Positions 8,262 to 15,035 of a stretch of DNA of 15,035 nucleotides are shown piece by piece. Position 1 is the first letter of the stretch, and each line of letters opens with the position of its first letter. Origin of the DNA: Stramenopiles sp. TOSAG23-3 (Eukaryota; Sar). Under the pieces are notes generated by a model. It was not told where the DNA came from, did no database searches, and saw only the letters and a list, made by a program, of their open reading frames with translations. Where the stretch lies: contig LT642482.1 in assembly GCA_900128585.1 (NCBI GenBank), positions 1,564-16,598 of the forward strand, read 5' to 3'. Position numbers and translations under genes: made by a program.

Positions 8262-8313
8262 GGTATTAATACCAGGTTCCCAGGTACCGGTATTATACCA
8301 GGTGATTCCAGGT
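8262..8313. promoter_or_regulatory. CCAGGT cluster with GGTAT/ATACC palindromes
   Basis: Four copies of CCAGGT (8272, 8280, 8298, 8308) lie within 42 bases, together with the perfect palindrome GGTATTAATACC (8262-8273) and GGTAT-T-ATACC (8289-8299). Single CCAGGT copies lie in two other spacers (1235, 4183), and one on the minus strand at 8663-8668 near the giant gene. Regulatory function is an inference. Confidence 0.35.
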
Positions 8314-8747
8314 CTGTACGGTACTACGGTATGGGAAATCGATTAACATAATATTACAAGCTGTGTACCTATAGAAAATAAATTAGATAATAATAGAAAG
8401 GAATAATGCCGTTATTAATTACTAGACCGACTTTTTGGTTATTATTATTATTTACTATACGACTAATTGGCACTAATACGTATCCCATACCGCTAGTAGT
8501 AAAATAACAGCAGAACAACAACGACAAAAATAACTGCTGTTCTTTTTGCTTGCTTCTATATATTATTATTATTATTAATTATTATTTTCGTTTTGATTTA
8601 ATAATGAGTCTGAGTTAACTTCGAGTAGTTAGCGGCCACCCTGCAAACTAACAAATTTCTAAACCTGGCAAATTTTCCATTCGAATTGAACGAAACCCTG
8701 TTTTAATTCTAGTCGCCTGTCGGACACTCACTTAGTGGACAGTTTGC

Positions 8748-8768
8748 ATGGTACAAGGGCAAAGATGA
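8748..8768 (+). promoter_or_regulatory. six-codon upstream ORF overlapping the giant gene's ATG
   Basis: An ATG at 8748 (weak context, T at -3) opens six codons and ends in TGA at 8766-8768. That TGA overlaps the main ATG at 8765-8767 as ATGA. If included in the transcript it would force leaky scanning or reinitiation. Confidence 0.5.
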
Positions 8769-11700
8769 ACGTCTTTTACCCGGGGAGTGCTTCCCGGGCT
8801 ATTCGGCGTGCTGGAAGCCCTGTTGAGGCACTGCAGCAGAGTCAGATCGACCCGGCAAACAGACCTTTCTCCCCTCCGAAGGCTTCCCCTGTATCTCCGG
8901 GATGTAGCACACTGTACAACCCAATTTTTGATCGTGCGCAAAAGGCTATATTAAAGACTCATGTTGTAGTAAAAGATGTCCAGGCGCTTCGGAGGAAGAA
9001 GGAGCTGGAACGGCAGCAACGGCAGCGCGAGGCTCGTAAAAGATCGTCCTACGACGAGCTGGATCAGCGCAATAGTGTTTTGAACAAGCGGAGAGCGATG
9101 AAACGGCCTTATACTTCCATGGATAGTGGATCTTCCCGGTTCCCAAAAAAACGTTTTCAAGCGTCGGCTGAACGGCCAGCCACGGTGCAAGTTACACCCA
9201 TTAAGTCCCGGGCAAAATTGGAGCCCCTCGCGAAAACCGCCCCGCGTAGAAGGCATAAAAGTAGTTCTCGCCGGCCAAAGACGGCTGCTACGCTGAAGCC
9301 GCATACAAAGTCCAAGTCGCGACCATCGACGTCGGGAGGTATTGGTAAAGACGGGATTCCCCTGGGAGAAAGCTCTGTATCGTCGATTCACTCCGTTGCC
9401 TCGTGGGGCAGCTTGTTCGAAATGTCAGGGGGTGGGCCAAGTCCATACAAGTTGCCAACGTTCAACCCCCGGCAACTTGTGCATACCCCAACGTCGCTGC
9501 AGAACAACTTGGGGTCAATGCACCGACCCATACCGGAGATAGATTTCTCCAAGAAAATGCTGGGTTTTACCCCATTGTCAGAGGGCGCCGATCTTGACGA
9601 AATGCAACACTTTGGGCAAACGTTGCTCCAAAATTTGCACGAAAAGGAAATTAAAACTCGTGCTGAATTCAAGGAAACCACAGAAAATATGTCTAGAAGA
9701 ATAGAACGGGAAAGAGATCGATTGCCGCTAACATTTTTGTTTGAGAGAAGCACGCAAGACTATTGCCAAAAACGCGCGATAGAAAATGTAGAAAAAATAT
9801 TGCAGCGGCTCTTGTCTGTTAAACTGAATGCTGGGATGGTCAAATGGAAAAACTTTTGCGACAACGAAAGAGCCGCAGAAAACAGGAAGCGATTGGAGGA
9901 GATCAGGCGGGGCTCGGGTGGAATGGCATTGGAAATCATTGGAAAACGCCTGCTGCACAGGAGCTTATTTCAAACCTTGCGGCGCTGGAAATTTGTGATT
10001 CGTCTCATGAAGCGAGAAGAAAAGATTAAAGCGGCCAAAGCAGTACAAGGCTGGTGGCGAAACTACATGAGCTGGTGGAATGCGATAAATGTTGTGAAGA
10101 ATAAAGCGAAAACGGAACGAAAACGCAGCGTCATGGTGTGCCGTGCGTTGTTCATGGAATGGCTGGCAAAGCGCAGAAAAGATTTGTACATAACTGCGCA
10201 ACGACGAATGATTCTCGAACGGAACTCTGCAACTTCTATACAGCGATTTTACCGCCTGTATGCACAAAGGATGGTAGCCAAAGCTGAACTCAGAGAAAGA
10301 AAAGCCATGGCATGCTTGAGGCGCATGATGAACCGGAGGTTGGCTGCATCGTATAACAGTTGGCATTCGTACACCATGAGGTCGCTCCAAATAAAAGAAA
10401 TGTTTCGGATGGCGATGCTGGGAGTCGTACATTTCCGCTTTGAACTGTGGGACTCATTTACGCAAAATAACTTGAGGGATAAACGAAACGAATCCGTTGC
10501 CTTGTCCTGTTTGAGACGACTCCGCTATCGTGCGGCAAGCAAGTGCTTTCAAAACTGGGCTTTGTTTGTGTACCGTCAGGTACAAACTAGAAAAATGATG
10601 CGAAGAGCATTTTCCAACGTGACAAAATTACGTTTTGAAATGTGGCTCGATTACGCGCTTGAGTGCCGTTATGCAAAATTAGACGCGGCTGAAAAGAAAA
10701 GGATTGAAAACGAGCGTAAGGTTCGTGAATGTCTAGCTAGAATCAAGAACCAAAAGCTATGGGCAGTGTGGCAAACATTTACGACAAATGTCTTTGAAGC
10801 GCGGGAAAACAAGCGAAAGGCTGCGGCGTGCCTAGGGAGGTTCCTAAATCGCCGCATGGCGAAAGCGTGTGAAAGCTGGAGGATGTACGTTCACAGAAGC
10901 AAGAGTATCAAGAACATGATGTACCGGGCATTGCTCGGGCAGTTGGAGACACGGTTTCTGCTCTGGTGCGACTTTGTTGATCAAATGAAATTTGAACGAG
11001 CGGACGCTGCAGAAAAAAGAAGAATCGAAAACGAGCAGAAGGTAATGAGATGCATCATGAGAATTAAGAACCGTGCGGTGTCCGTGTCGTTTGCCCTTTT
11101 GAGAGAAAACGCGTTAACAATGCGCAGGGTAAAACAAATGATTAGGCGTGCAATGGGGCATAAAAGGGCTAAGTATTTCAGCTATTGGTGCATGTTCATA
11201 CGGGAATGCAGAATCGTCCAAGCAACAGGCGATGCCGCCCTTCGACGCTGGCTAAACAGGCACATGGCAACTTCGTTCCGCTCCTGGGCAGTCTACACCT
11301 ACAGAATAAAGCATGTAAGAAACATGGCTCGCCGAGCTATCTTGGGCAAGCGTCTGAGAATTTTCGAAGGCTGGGCGAATTACACGTTGCGCTGCAAGGT
11401 GTACAAGTGCCAAGTTTCAATCCAGACGAAATTCAAGGACAAATCGAAAGGCAGCCATGCCCTGTCTCCTGAAGAAATCATTTTTGTAAGAGAAATGGCC
11501 AAATTGCCTCCTCACGAGATCACTCGGGGTGAGTTTACACAGCTCCTTAGCATTGAAAACACCATTGAGGAAACTTTTGAGTTGGAGACGCGTATGGCGT
11601 TGCGAGTTCAGTGCTCCTACCGCTGTAGGAATGGGCGGTACGCCATGTTTGTTTTGCGCCAGGCCCGGGAGCAGAGGCGACTGGAGGAAATCGAAGAGTT

Positions 11701-13717
11701 AAAAAAAATGGAATGGGCTGTACGGAAGATCCAGCAGAATTACAGAGGCAGGAGAGGCCGTTTATATTTCAAAGACATGATGAAAAAGAAAAAAATGGAC
11801 GCGATACGGCAGCAGTATATTCTTGAAAGGGAAGCGCAAGCAGCGCGCGAGCGGTGGGAGGCCGATCGGTACGAAATGATGTACCGCGAAAAGGTTCAGC
11901 GGGAGGTTGATGAGAAGCGAGAACGGGAGCGACTGGCCTACGAGGCGGAGCAAAGGCAGATTGCTTTGCAGTGGAGCAGGGTTCGGATGGATGAATACGA
12001 CGGCTCCGATGACAAAGAGCCGGTGTATGGGAAAGATGGGGAAGAAATACCGCAACCGTGGAAAGCAGGAACGTTTTACTACTACAACGAAGTCACGGGC
12101 GAGAGTCAGTGGAATACGCCCCGTGGCTATGAAAAGCCCACCGGTCCGAAACCGCCGACTCCGCGCCCGGAAGAAATTTTGAAGGCGTGGTGTGTAAGAG
12201 AAGATGAAATGGGAAACGTTTTCTTTTTCAATCAAATGACAGAGGAATCCAGGTGGGATAAACCAAAAGGATGGGAACCCCCGATTCCCGAAGGAAAATG
12301 TAACAAGTGTCGTTCTGAAGATGCAGTGCGTCAGTGCCGCACCTGCGACCTTCCATACTGCTTGGAATGCTTTCTTGAAGACCATTCCACTGCCTCCAAG
12401 CGTGGGCACCTGTTTCGTGTGCTCAAGAAGACTGCCCCGCCGCCGTTCAAGTGCATTGAATGTAGAATCAACTCTGCCGTGAGGGCTACCCCTGATTTTA
12501 AGCGGACATGGTGCTTGAATTGCTTTGATTACGTTTATGATCACGATGATGAACTTAAGCGAGTTGGCTACCGCCGTTTCATTCCAGATTCTAAAGTGTG
12601 CGCCGAATGCGAGATGAAGTTGGCCGTCAGAGAATGCCGGCAGTGCGATGATCTGTACTGCGAAGAATGTTTTCAACGCTTGCATAAAACTGGACAGAAA
12701 GCCGGCCACAGTGGTGCAATAGTTAACCCGTGGGAAAAGGATGAATTGAAAGAAGGAGAAACATACTGTGTCGAGTGTGAGCAACGGTCGGCGGACAGGG
12801 TGTGCGACCAGTGTGGGGATGCATACTGCGAGCACTGTTTTAAACGCTTGCATGCCAAGGGTCGCAAGGCTGTTCACACGTTTACCACTTGGGAAGACTT
12901 TCAAACTCCCTGGGAAGAATTTTGGGACGAGGACGAGCAGCGCCACATTTACTACAATACAAAGACGAAGGAGCGCAGGTTCGATAAGCCTGCAGCCTTG
13001 TTGTGGGGAACTGAAAAAATGGCATGGCAAGAGCAGAACGATAACAAAGATGGTCTGTTGGAAGAGAAAGATAGTGAACTAGCGCAGCTTCGAAAAAAGA
13101 TGGCAATGATGGAGGACCAAATGGCAACCATGAGTGTAAAGAAGCCCAGTATGCTTGGGAAGGCACTGTTCAGCGTCGCTTCAAAGATTGCCCCAAGCCT
13201 GGCAGTCGACGAGGAACAAAAGAAGGCGGAAGATGACGCCTTTCTTGAGAACTTTGATTACACCTCCATCCATGAGAGGGGCGCAGCGGCGCGTGCTCGA
13301 GAGATAAGAAAGAGGAGAAGGAAGGAGAAGGGAACAAAGCTCAAAAAGACCAACATCCTCAAGAAAGCCATATTCAGCCCTATGGCTGCCCTTGGTTCAC
13401 CGGTATCGTTTTTGAAAGAGCACAAACGTGACAACCGCGGCCTCGATGAACGATATTTGAGAAAGATGATGGTTGGAAAGAAAAAATTCGAAAACCTAGA
13501 CACCGAAGAAGCCAGAAAAGAGGCTGAAGTACGGGCTTATGAGGCCCAGATGATGTCGTTCTTAGCCGACGCCCGTGAAAACGGTCGTGAAAACGAGTAC
13601 AAGGACGAAATGAAAAAGGTCAAAGAGTTGAGAGAAAAGAACCTGGCCAAGGAGAAGCTGAAGGATCGGGAAAAGGCGGCCGCGGCCAGATGGGGGAAAG
13701 GGAAGAAGATCGGGTAA
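8765..13717 (+). CDS. giant SFI1-repeat / IQ / WW / B-box protein, probably basal-body or ciliary
   Basis: 1650 residues in one uninterrupted frame. In order: a basic, Ser/Pro-rich, probably disordered N-terminus (1-330); a helical array (about 355-885) with 13 or so tryptophan-centred SFI1-type repeats (NSWHSYTMR, QNWALFVYR, RFEMWLDY, ESWRMYVHR, RSWAVYTYR), which in that family bind centrins along a rod; IQ-like motifs inside the array (near 424 and 491) and two clear ones after it (about 946-965 and 985-1005, KIQQNYRGRRGR); a charged coiled coil; two WW domains (W1099/W1116 and W1142/W1164); four B-box-like zinc modules (about 1178-1218, 1229-1275, 1278-1318, 1334-1373); a third WW-like domain (about 1383-1409) with Phe replacing its second Trp; and a Lys/Glu-rich coiled-coil tail. 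The second zinc module lacks the central CxxC. I infer a centriole/basal-body scaffold with calmodulin, centrin and proline-ligand contacts. The first ATG is 8765; the upstream open frame begins with GTG. Confidence 0.88.
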   Translation: MNVFYPGSASRAIRRAGSPVEALQQSQIDPANRPFSPPKASPVSPGCSTLYNPIFDRAQKAILKTHVVVKDVQALRRKKELERQQRQREARKRSSYDELDQRNSVLNKRRAMKRPYTSMDSGSSRFPKKRFQASAERPATVQVTPIKSRAKLEPLAKTAPRRRHKSSSRRPKTAATLKPHTKSKSRPSTSGGIGKDGIPLGESSVSSIHSVASWGSLFEMSGGGPSPYKLPTFNPRQLVHTPTSLQNNLGSMHRPIPEIDFSKKMLGFTPLSEGADLDEMQHFGQTLLQNLHEKEIKTRAEFKETTENMSRRIERERDRLPLTFLFERSTQDYCQKRAIENVEKILQRLLSVKLNAGMVKWKNFCDNERAAENRKRLEEIRRGSGGMALEIIGKRLLHRSLFQTLRRWKFVIRLMKREEKIKAAKAVQGWWRNYMSWWNAINVVKNKAKTERKRSVMVCRALFMEWLAKRRKDLYITAQRRMILERNSATSIQRFYRLYAQRMVAKAELRERKAMACLRRMMNRRLAASYNSWHSYTMRSLQIKEMFRMAMLGVVHFRFELWDSFTQNNLRDKRNESVALSCLRRLRYRAASKCFQNWALFVYRQVQTRKMMRRAFSNVTKLRFEMWLDYALECRYAKLDAAEKKRIENERKVRECLARIKNQKLWAVWQTFTTNVFEARENKRKAAACLGRFLNRRMAKACESWRMYVHRSKSIKNMMYRALLGQLETRFLLWCDFVDQMKFERADAAEKRRIENEQKVMRCIMRIKNRAVSVSFALLRENALTMRRVKQMIRRAMGHKRAKYFSYWCMFIRECRIVQATGDAALRRWLNRHMATSFRSWAVYTYRIKHVRNMARRAILGKRLRIFEGWANYTLRCKVYKCQVSIQTKFKDKSKGSHALSPEEIIFVREMAKLPPHEITRGEFTQLLSIENTIEETFELETRMALRVQCSYRCRNGRYAMFVLRQAREQRRLEEIEELKKMEWAVRKIQQNYRGRRGRLYFKDMMKKKKMDAIRQQYILEREAQAARERWEADRYEMMYREKVQREVDEKRERERLAYEAEQRQIALQWSRVRMDEYDGSDDKEPVYGKDGEEIPQPWKAGTFYYYNEVTGESQWNTPRGYEKPTGPKPPTPRPEEILKAWCVREDEMGNVFFFNQMTEESRWDKPKGWEPPIPEGKCNKCRSEDAVRQCRTCDLPYCLECFLEDHSTASKRGHLFRVLKKTAPPPFKCIECRINSAVRATPDFKRTWCLNCFDYVYDHDDELKRVGYRRFIPDSKVCAECEMKLAVRECRQCDDLYCEECFQRLHKTGQKAGHSGAIVNPWEKDELKEGETYCVECEQRSADRVCDQCGDAYCEHCFKRLHAKGRKAVHTFTTWEDFQTPWEEFWDEDEQRHIYYNTKTKERRFDKPAALLWGTEKMAWQEQNDNKDGLLEEKDSELAQLRKKMAMMEDQMATMSVKKPSMLGKALFSVASKIAPSLAVDEEQKKAEDDAFLENFDYTSIHERGAAARAREIRKRRRKEKGTKLKKTNILKKAIFSPMAALGSPVSFLKEHKRDNRGLDERYLRKMMVGKKKFENLDTEEARKEAEVRAYEAQMMSFLADARENGRENEYKDEMKKVKELREKNLAKEKLKDREKAAAARWGKGKKIG
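9830..11410 (+). repeat. SFI1-type coding repeat array
   Basis: The consensus is roughly CLxRxxNRRxAxxxxSWxxY, then IKxMxRRAxLG, then RFxxWxDY. One segment, beginning DAAEKKRIENE at residue 640 (nt 10682), recurs as DAAEKRRIENE at residue 747 (nt 11003), exactly 321 bases (107 codons) later, with 17 of 23 residues identical. The other copies are spaced irregularly (172 and 136 codons between equivalent positions), so the array grew by several unequal duplications. Confidence 0.8.
12298..12885 (+). other. four tandem B-box-like zinc modules
   Basis: Each module reads roughly CxxC-x8-CxxC-x4-CxxC then His residues (for example CAEC...CRQC...YCEECFQRLHKTGQKAGH). Modules 1, 3 and 4 keep all the expected metal ligands. 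Module 2 (about 12450-12590) keeps the first and last cysteine pairs, but the central CxxC is replaced by the sequence ATPDFKRTW, so it may not bind the full zinc set. The array is flanked by WW domains on both sides. Confidence 0.75.
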
Positions 13718-13721
13718 AATT

Positions 13722-13812
13722 GTACTTCGTACTTTGTTTCGCATCTTTTTTTACGAAACAAAATATTTATTATAAACACTCCCGTGCGCACTTCGCGCTT
13801 GCTTTCACGGGA
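13722..13812. terminator. three hairpins in a 99-bp convergent spacer
   Basis: First: GTAC-TTC-GTAC (13722-13732). Second: a 9-bp perfect stem, TTTGTTTCG (13733-13741) with CGAAACAAA (13754-13762) and a 12-base loop. Third: a 7-bp stem, TCCCGTG (13780-13786) with CACGGGA (13806-13812), enclosing a small CGC/GCG hairpin. An AATAAA on the minus strand (13771-13766) lies about 46 bases after the zinc-finger gene's stop and is its likely poly(A) signal. Use as a shared 3'-end element is an inference. Confidence 0.55.
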
Positions 13813-13816
13813 AAAT

Positions 13817-14557
13817 TTACTTGGCAGGGGGGCACACTGCTCCCTGGGGAGTCAGTTTCTTGTTCTTGTTTCTAGGGCGCAGCTGGGTCACTGCATTATG
13901 AACATGCTTGTTGTGGTACCACAGACCACTTGCTCCTGAAAATCCTTTATTACATGGTACGCACACAAAATTCGACGATTTTTTGTAATCTTTCGATTTC
14001 TTCTTCTTTGATTTAGCTTTTGATTTAGATTTGACCTTTGCTGGTACTTTTCGCTTGGGTTTTGCTTTCGGCGCGCTTCTAACCGAGGGTGCTAAGTTGG
14101 CAAAACTATTGCCGAAGGCCAAACTATTTCCAAGGTTTCCTCTGGGGCTGGCCGCAAAGCCGCTCATCCCAAAATCTGTATTTTCCAAAAAGTTTGCATC
14201 GGATTCCGAGAACTTCTTCTCGATTGCTGGTGCATCAAACGGGATAGGGTCCACGTTGGAAGTAGTGCCTGAAGGCTGCAAGGAGCTTTCTGCCAGCACA
14301 GACGCTGGTAAACCTGCCTTCAACTCGTCCATAACATGTGTAAACCACCGCGCAGTCGTTTCATTTTCCACATTTTGATCGAAATTCTTCTTCATAAATT
14401 CACACACAGTAAAGAAACCCTTTTCCATGTCTTCTAACAAGCGGAGCTGGCCGTGCTCCGCGTCAAGTGCTCGCTGTTCCATCTGCTTCAGCTGTTCCTC
14501 CAGGCTCGACGAAGTGGCACGCTTCGGCATCTTCGCGTCAAACGTAAAGTGTGACAT
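13817..14557 (-). CDS. single C2H2 zinc-finger protein with Lys-rich nuclear-type linker
   Basis: 246 residues. A helical, possibly coiled-coil N-terminus (about 16-80) is followed by a Ser/Asn/Phe-rich low-complexity middle (100-160), a strongly basic Lys/Ser stretch (163-193) that would serve as a nuclear localisation signal and DNA/RNA contact, and one C2H2 finger: C199-x2-C202-x12-H215-x4-H220. The basic tail ends in VCPPAK. A nuclear nucleic-acid-binding role is likely, but the target is unknown and no specific family was recognised. The start is the ATG at 14557 (G at -3); the frame is open four codons further to a TTG, which I reject. Stop is TAA. It converges on the giant gene. Confidence 0.8.
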   Translation of the reverse strand: MSHFTFDAKMPKRATSSSLEEQLKQMEQRALDAEHGQLRLLEDMEKGFFTVCEFMKKNFDQNVENETTARWFTHVMDELKAGLPASVLAESSLQPSGTTSNVDPIPFDAPAIEKKFSESDANFLENTDFGMSGFAASPRGNLGNSLAFGNSFANLAPSVRSAPKAKPKRKVPAKVKSKSKAKSKKKKSKDYKKSSNFVCVPCNKGFSGASGLWYHNKHVHNAVTQLRPRNKNKKLTPQGAVCPPAK

Positions 14558-15035
14558 TGCTCCTTTCAAGGTTTCCTATTGTCTGTTTGCGTCTTGATCT
14601 GGTATAATCTTTAATATATACCGGTGGTTTTTGATACAGTTGTTTCAATGATTTTCTGTCTTTATCGTACTATCCCTGAATCTGGTTAGAAGAATGAAAT
14701 TGCATTGTTGATTCATTGATCTTCGCATACCAGACCGTTGTTTTTTAATAATTTATACTTTTTATATAAGTCTAGCGTGGAGGATGGGGTGTGGCCTTGG
14801 TAGGTACAAAAAACAAACTTGCTGTTCTTCTATGCAATATTCAGTTATTTTACATTATATGGTATTTATATATAATAAATTTAATAGGAGAACTATTATA
14901 TTTAAATAATAAAAGTACATTAATTTATTGTTTCTTTATTACTTCGAGAATCCCTTTGTTTCCATCTTCTTCGCAACTTCTCTTTTTCTTTCTTTCTGCA
15001 TACTATCTCAATGTTAATTTATTATACACTTGTAC
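14558..15035. other. upstream flank of the zinc-finger gene
   Basis: About 480 bp of AT-rich DNA that should contain the zinc-finger gene's promoter and runs to the window edge. It has TATA-like runs (about 14614-14621 and 14868-14880) and a pyrimidine-rich TTCTT stretch near 14960-15000. No further gene, RNA or array was recognised. Confidence 0.45.

Larger units (their letters stand above)
7907..8764. other. divergent intergenic region upstream of COA5 and the giant gene
   Basis: About 860 bp that must contain the promoters of COA5 (leftward) and the SFI1/WW gene (rightward). It holds a 7-bp tandem repeat, an inverted CTT/GAA microsatellite, a cluster of CCAGGT sites with two palindromes, ATT runs near 8440-8455 and 8561-8576, and a six-codon upstream ORF touching the giant gene's start. 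A 90-codon frame at 8074-8346 is only translated microsatellite. No RNA gene was recognised. Confidence 0.55.

Noticed and set aside
8275-8290. RFX-type X-box upstream of the giant gene
   Set aside because: GTTCCCAGGTACC matches only one half-site of the consensus; the second half-site lacks the required AAC.
8074-8346. 90-codon ORF with hydrophobic then Lys/Glu-rich product
   Set aside because: It is the translation of the 7-bp repeat, the CTT/ATT run and the GAA microsatellite, so the apparent membrane segment is an artefact.
11762-13030. 422-codon open frame antisense to the WW/B-box part of the giant gene
   Set aside because: It opens with TTG and lies in register with the sense codons, so it is open only because the sense strand uses few TTA, CTA and TCA codons there. 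Its product is low-information and shows no domain.

Overview
The window looks like nuclear DNA of a unicellular, probably flagellated, eukaryote that uses the standard genetic code and has few introns. It holds seven protein genes. Two are clear eukaryote-only families: the RNA polymerase subunit RPB5 and the mitochondrial cytochrome-oxidase assembly factor COA5/PET191. A third is a giant centrin-binding (SFI1-type) protein that also carries IQ, WW and B-box modules. All coding regions are near-balanced in base composition and read as single exons. The spacers are strongly AT-rich and full of ATT/TAA, GAA and GAAA microsatellites. The combination of WW, B-box and IQ modules suggests an alga or stramenopile-like protist, but this is an inference and no lineage can be fixed from the sequence alone. 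No tRNA, rRNA, CRISPR array or mobile element was seen.

Layout: RPB5 lies on the minus strand at the left edge (85-840). A 1.4 kb AT-rich divergent spacer follows. Next is a TPR co-chaperone-like protein on the plus strand (2278-3717), a 0.7 kb spacer, and a protein with two cyclic-nucleotide-binding domains on the plus strand (4447-6337). That last gene is interrupted by one +1 frame change. After a 0.36 kb convergent spacer, two minus-strand genes sit almost head to tail: a 68-residue COA5 (7906-7700) and an uncharacterised helical protein (7680-6700), only 19 bp apart. A 0.86 kb divergent spacer leads into the 1650-residue SFI1/IQ/WW/B-box protein (8765-13717). That gene faces a C2H2 zinc-finger protein on the minus strand (14557-13817) across a 99 bp spacer full of hairpins.

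There is no operon-like pathway here. Two neighbours would fit ciliary or basal-body work (the SFI1 protein clearly, the two-cNBD protein possibly). The rest are housekeeping genes. The points most worth a second look are: the COA5/helical-protein pair, whose tight spacing and Kozak contexts resemble a nuclear dicistronic transcript; the domain architecture of the giant protein; the frame change in the cNBD gene; a six-codon upstream ORF whose stop overlaps the giant gene's start; and the folded convergent spacer at 13718-13816.
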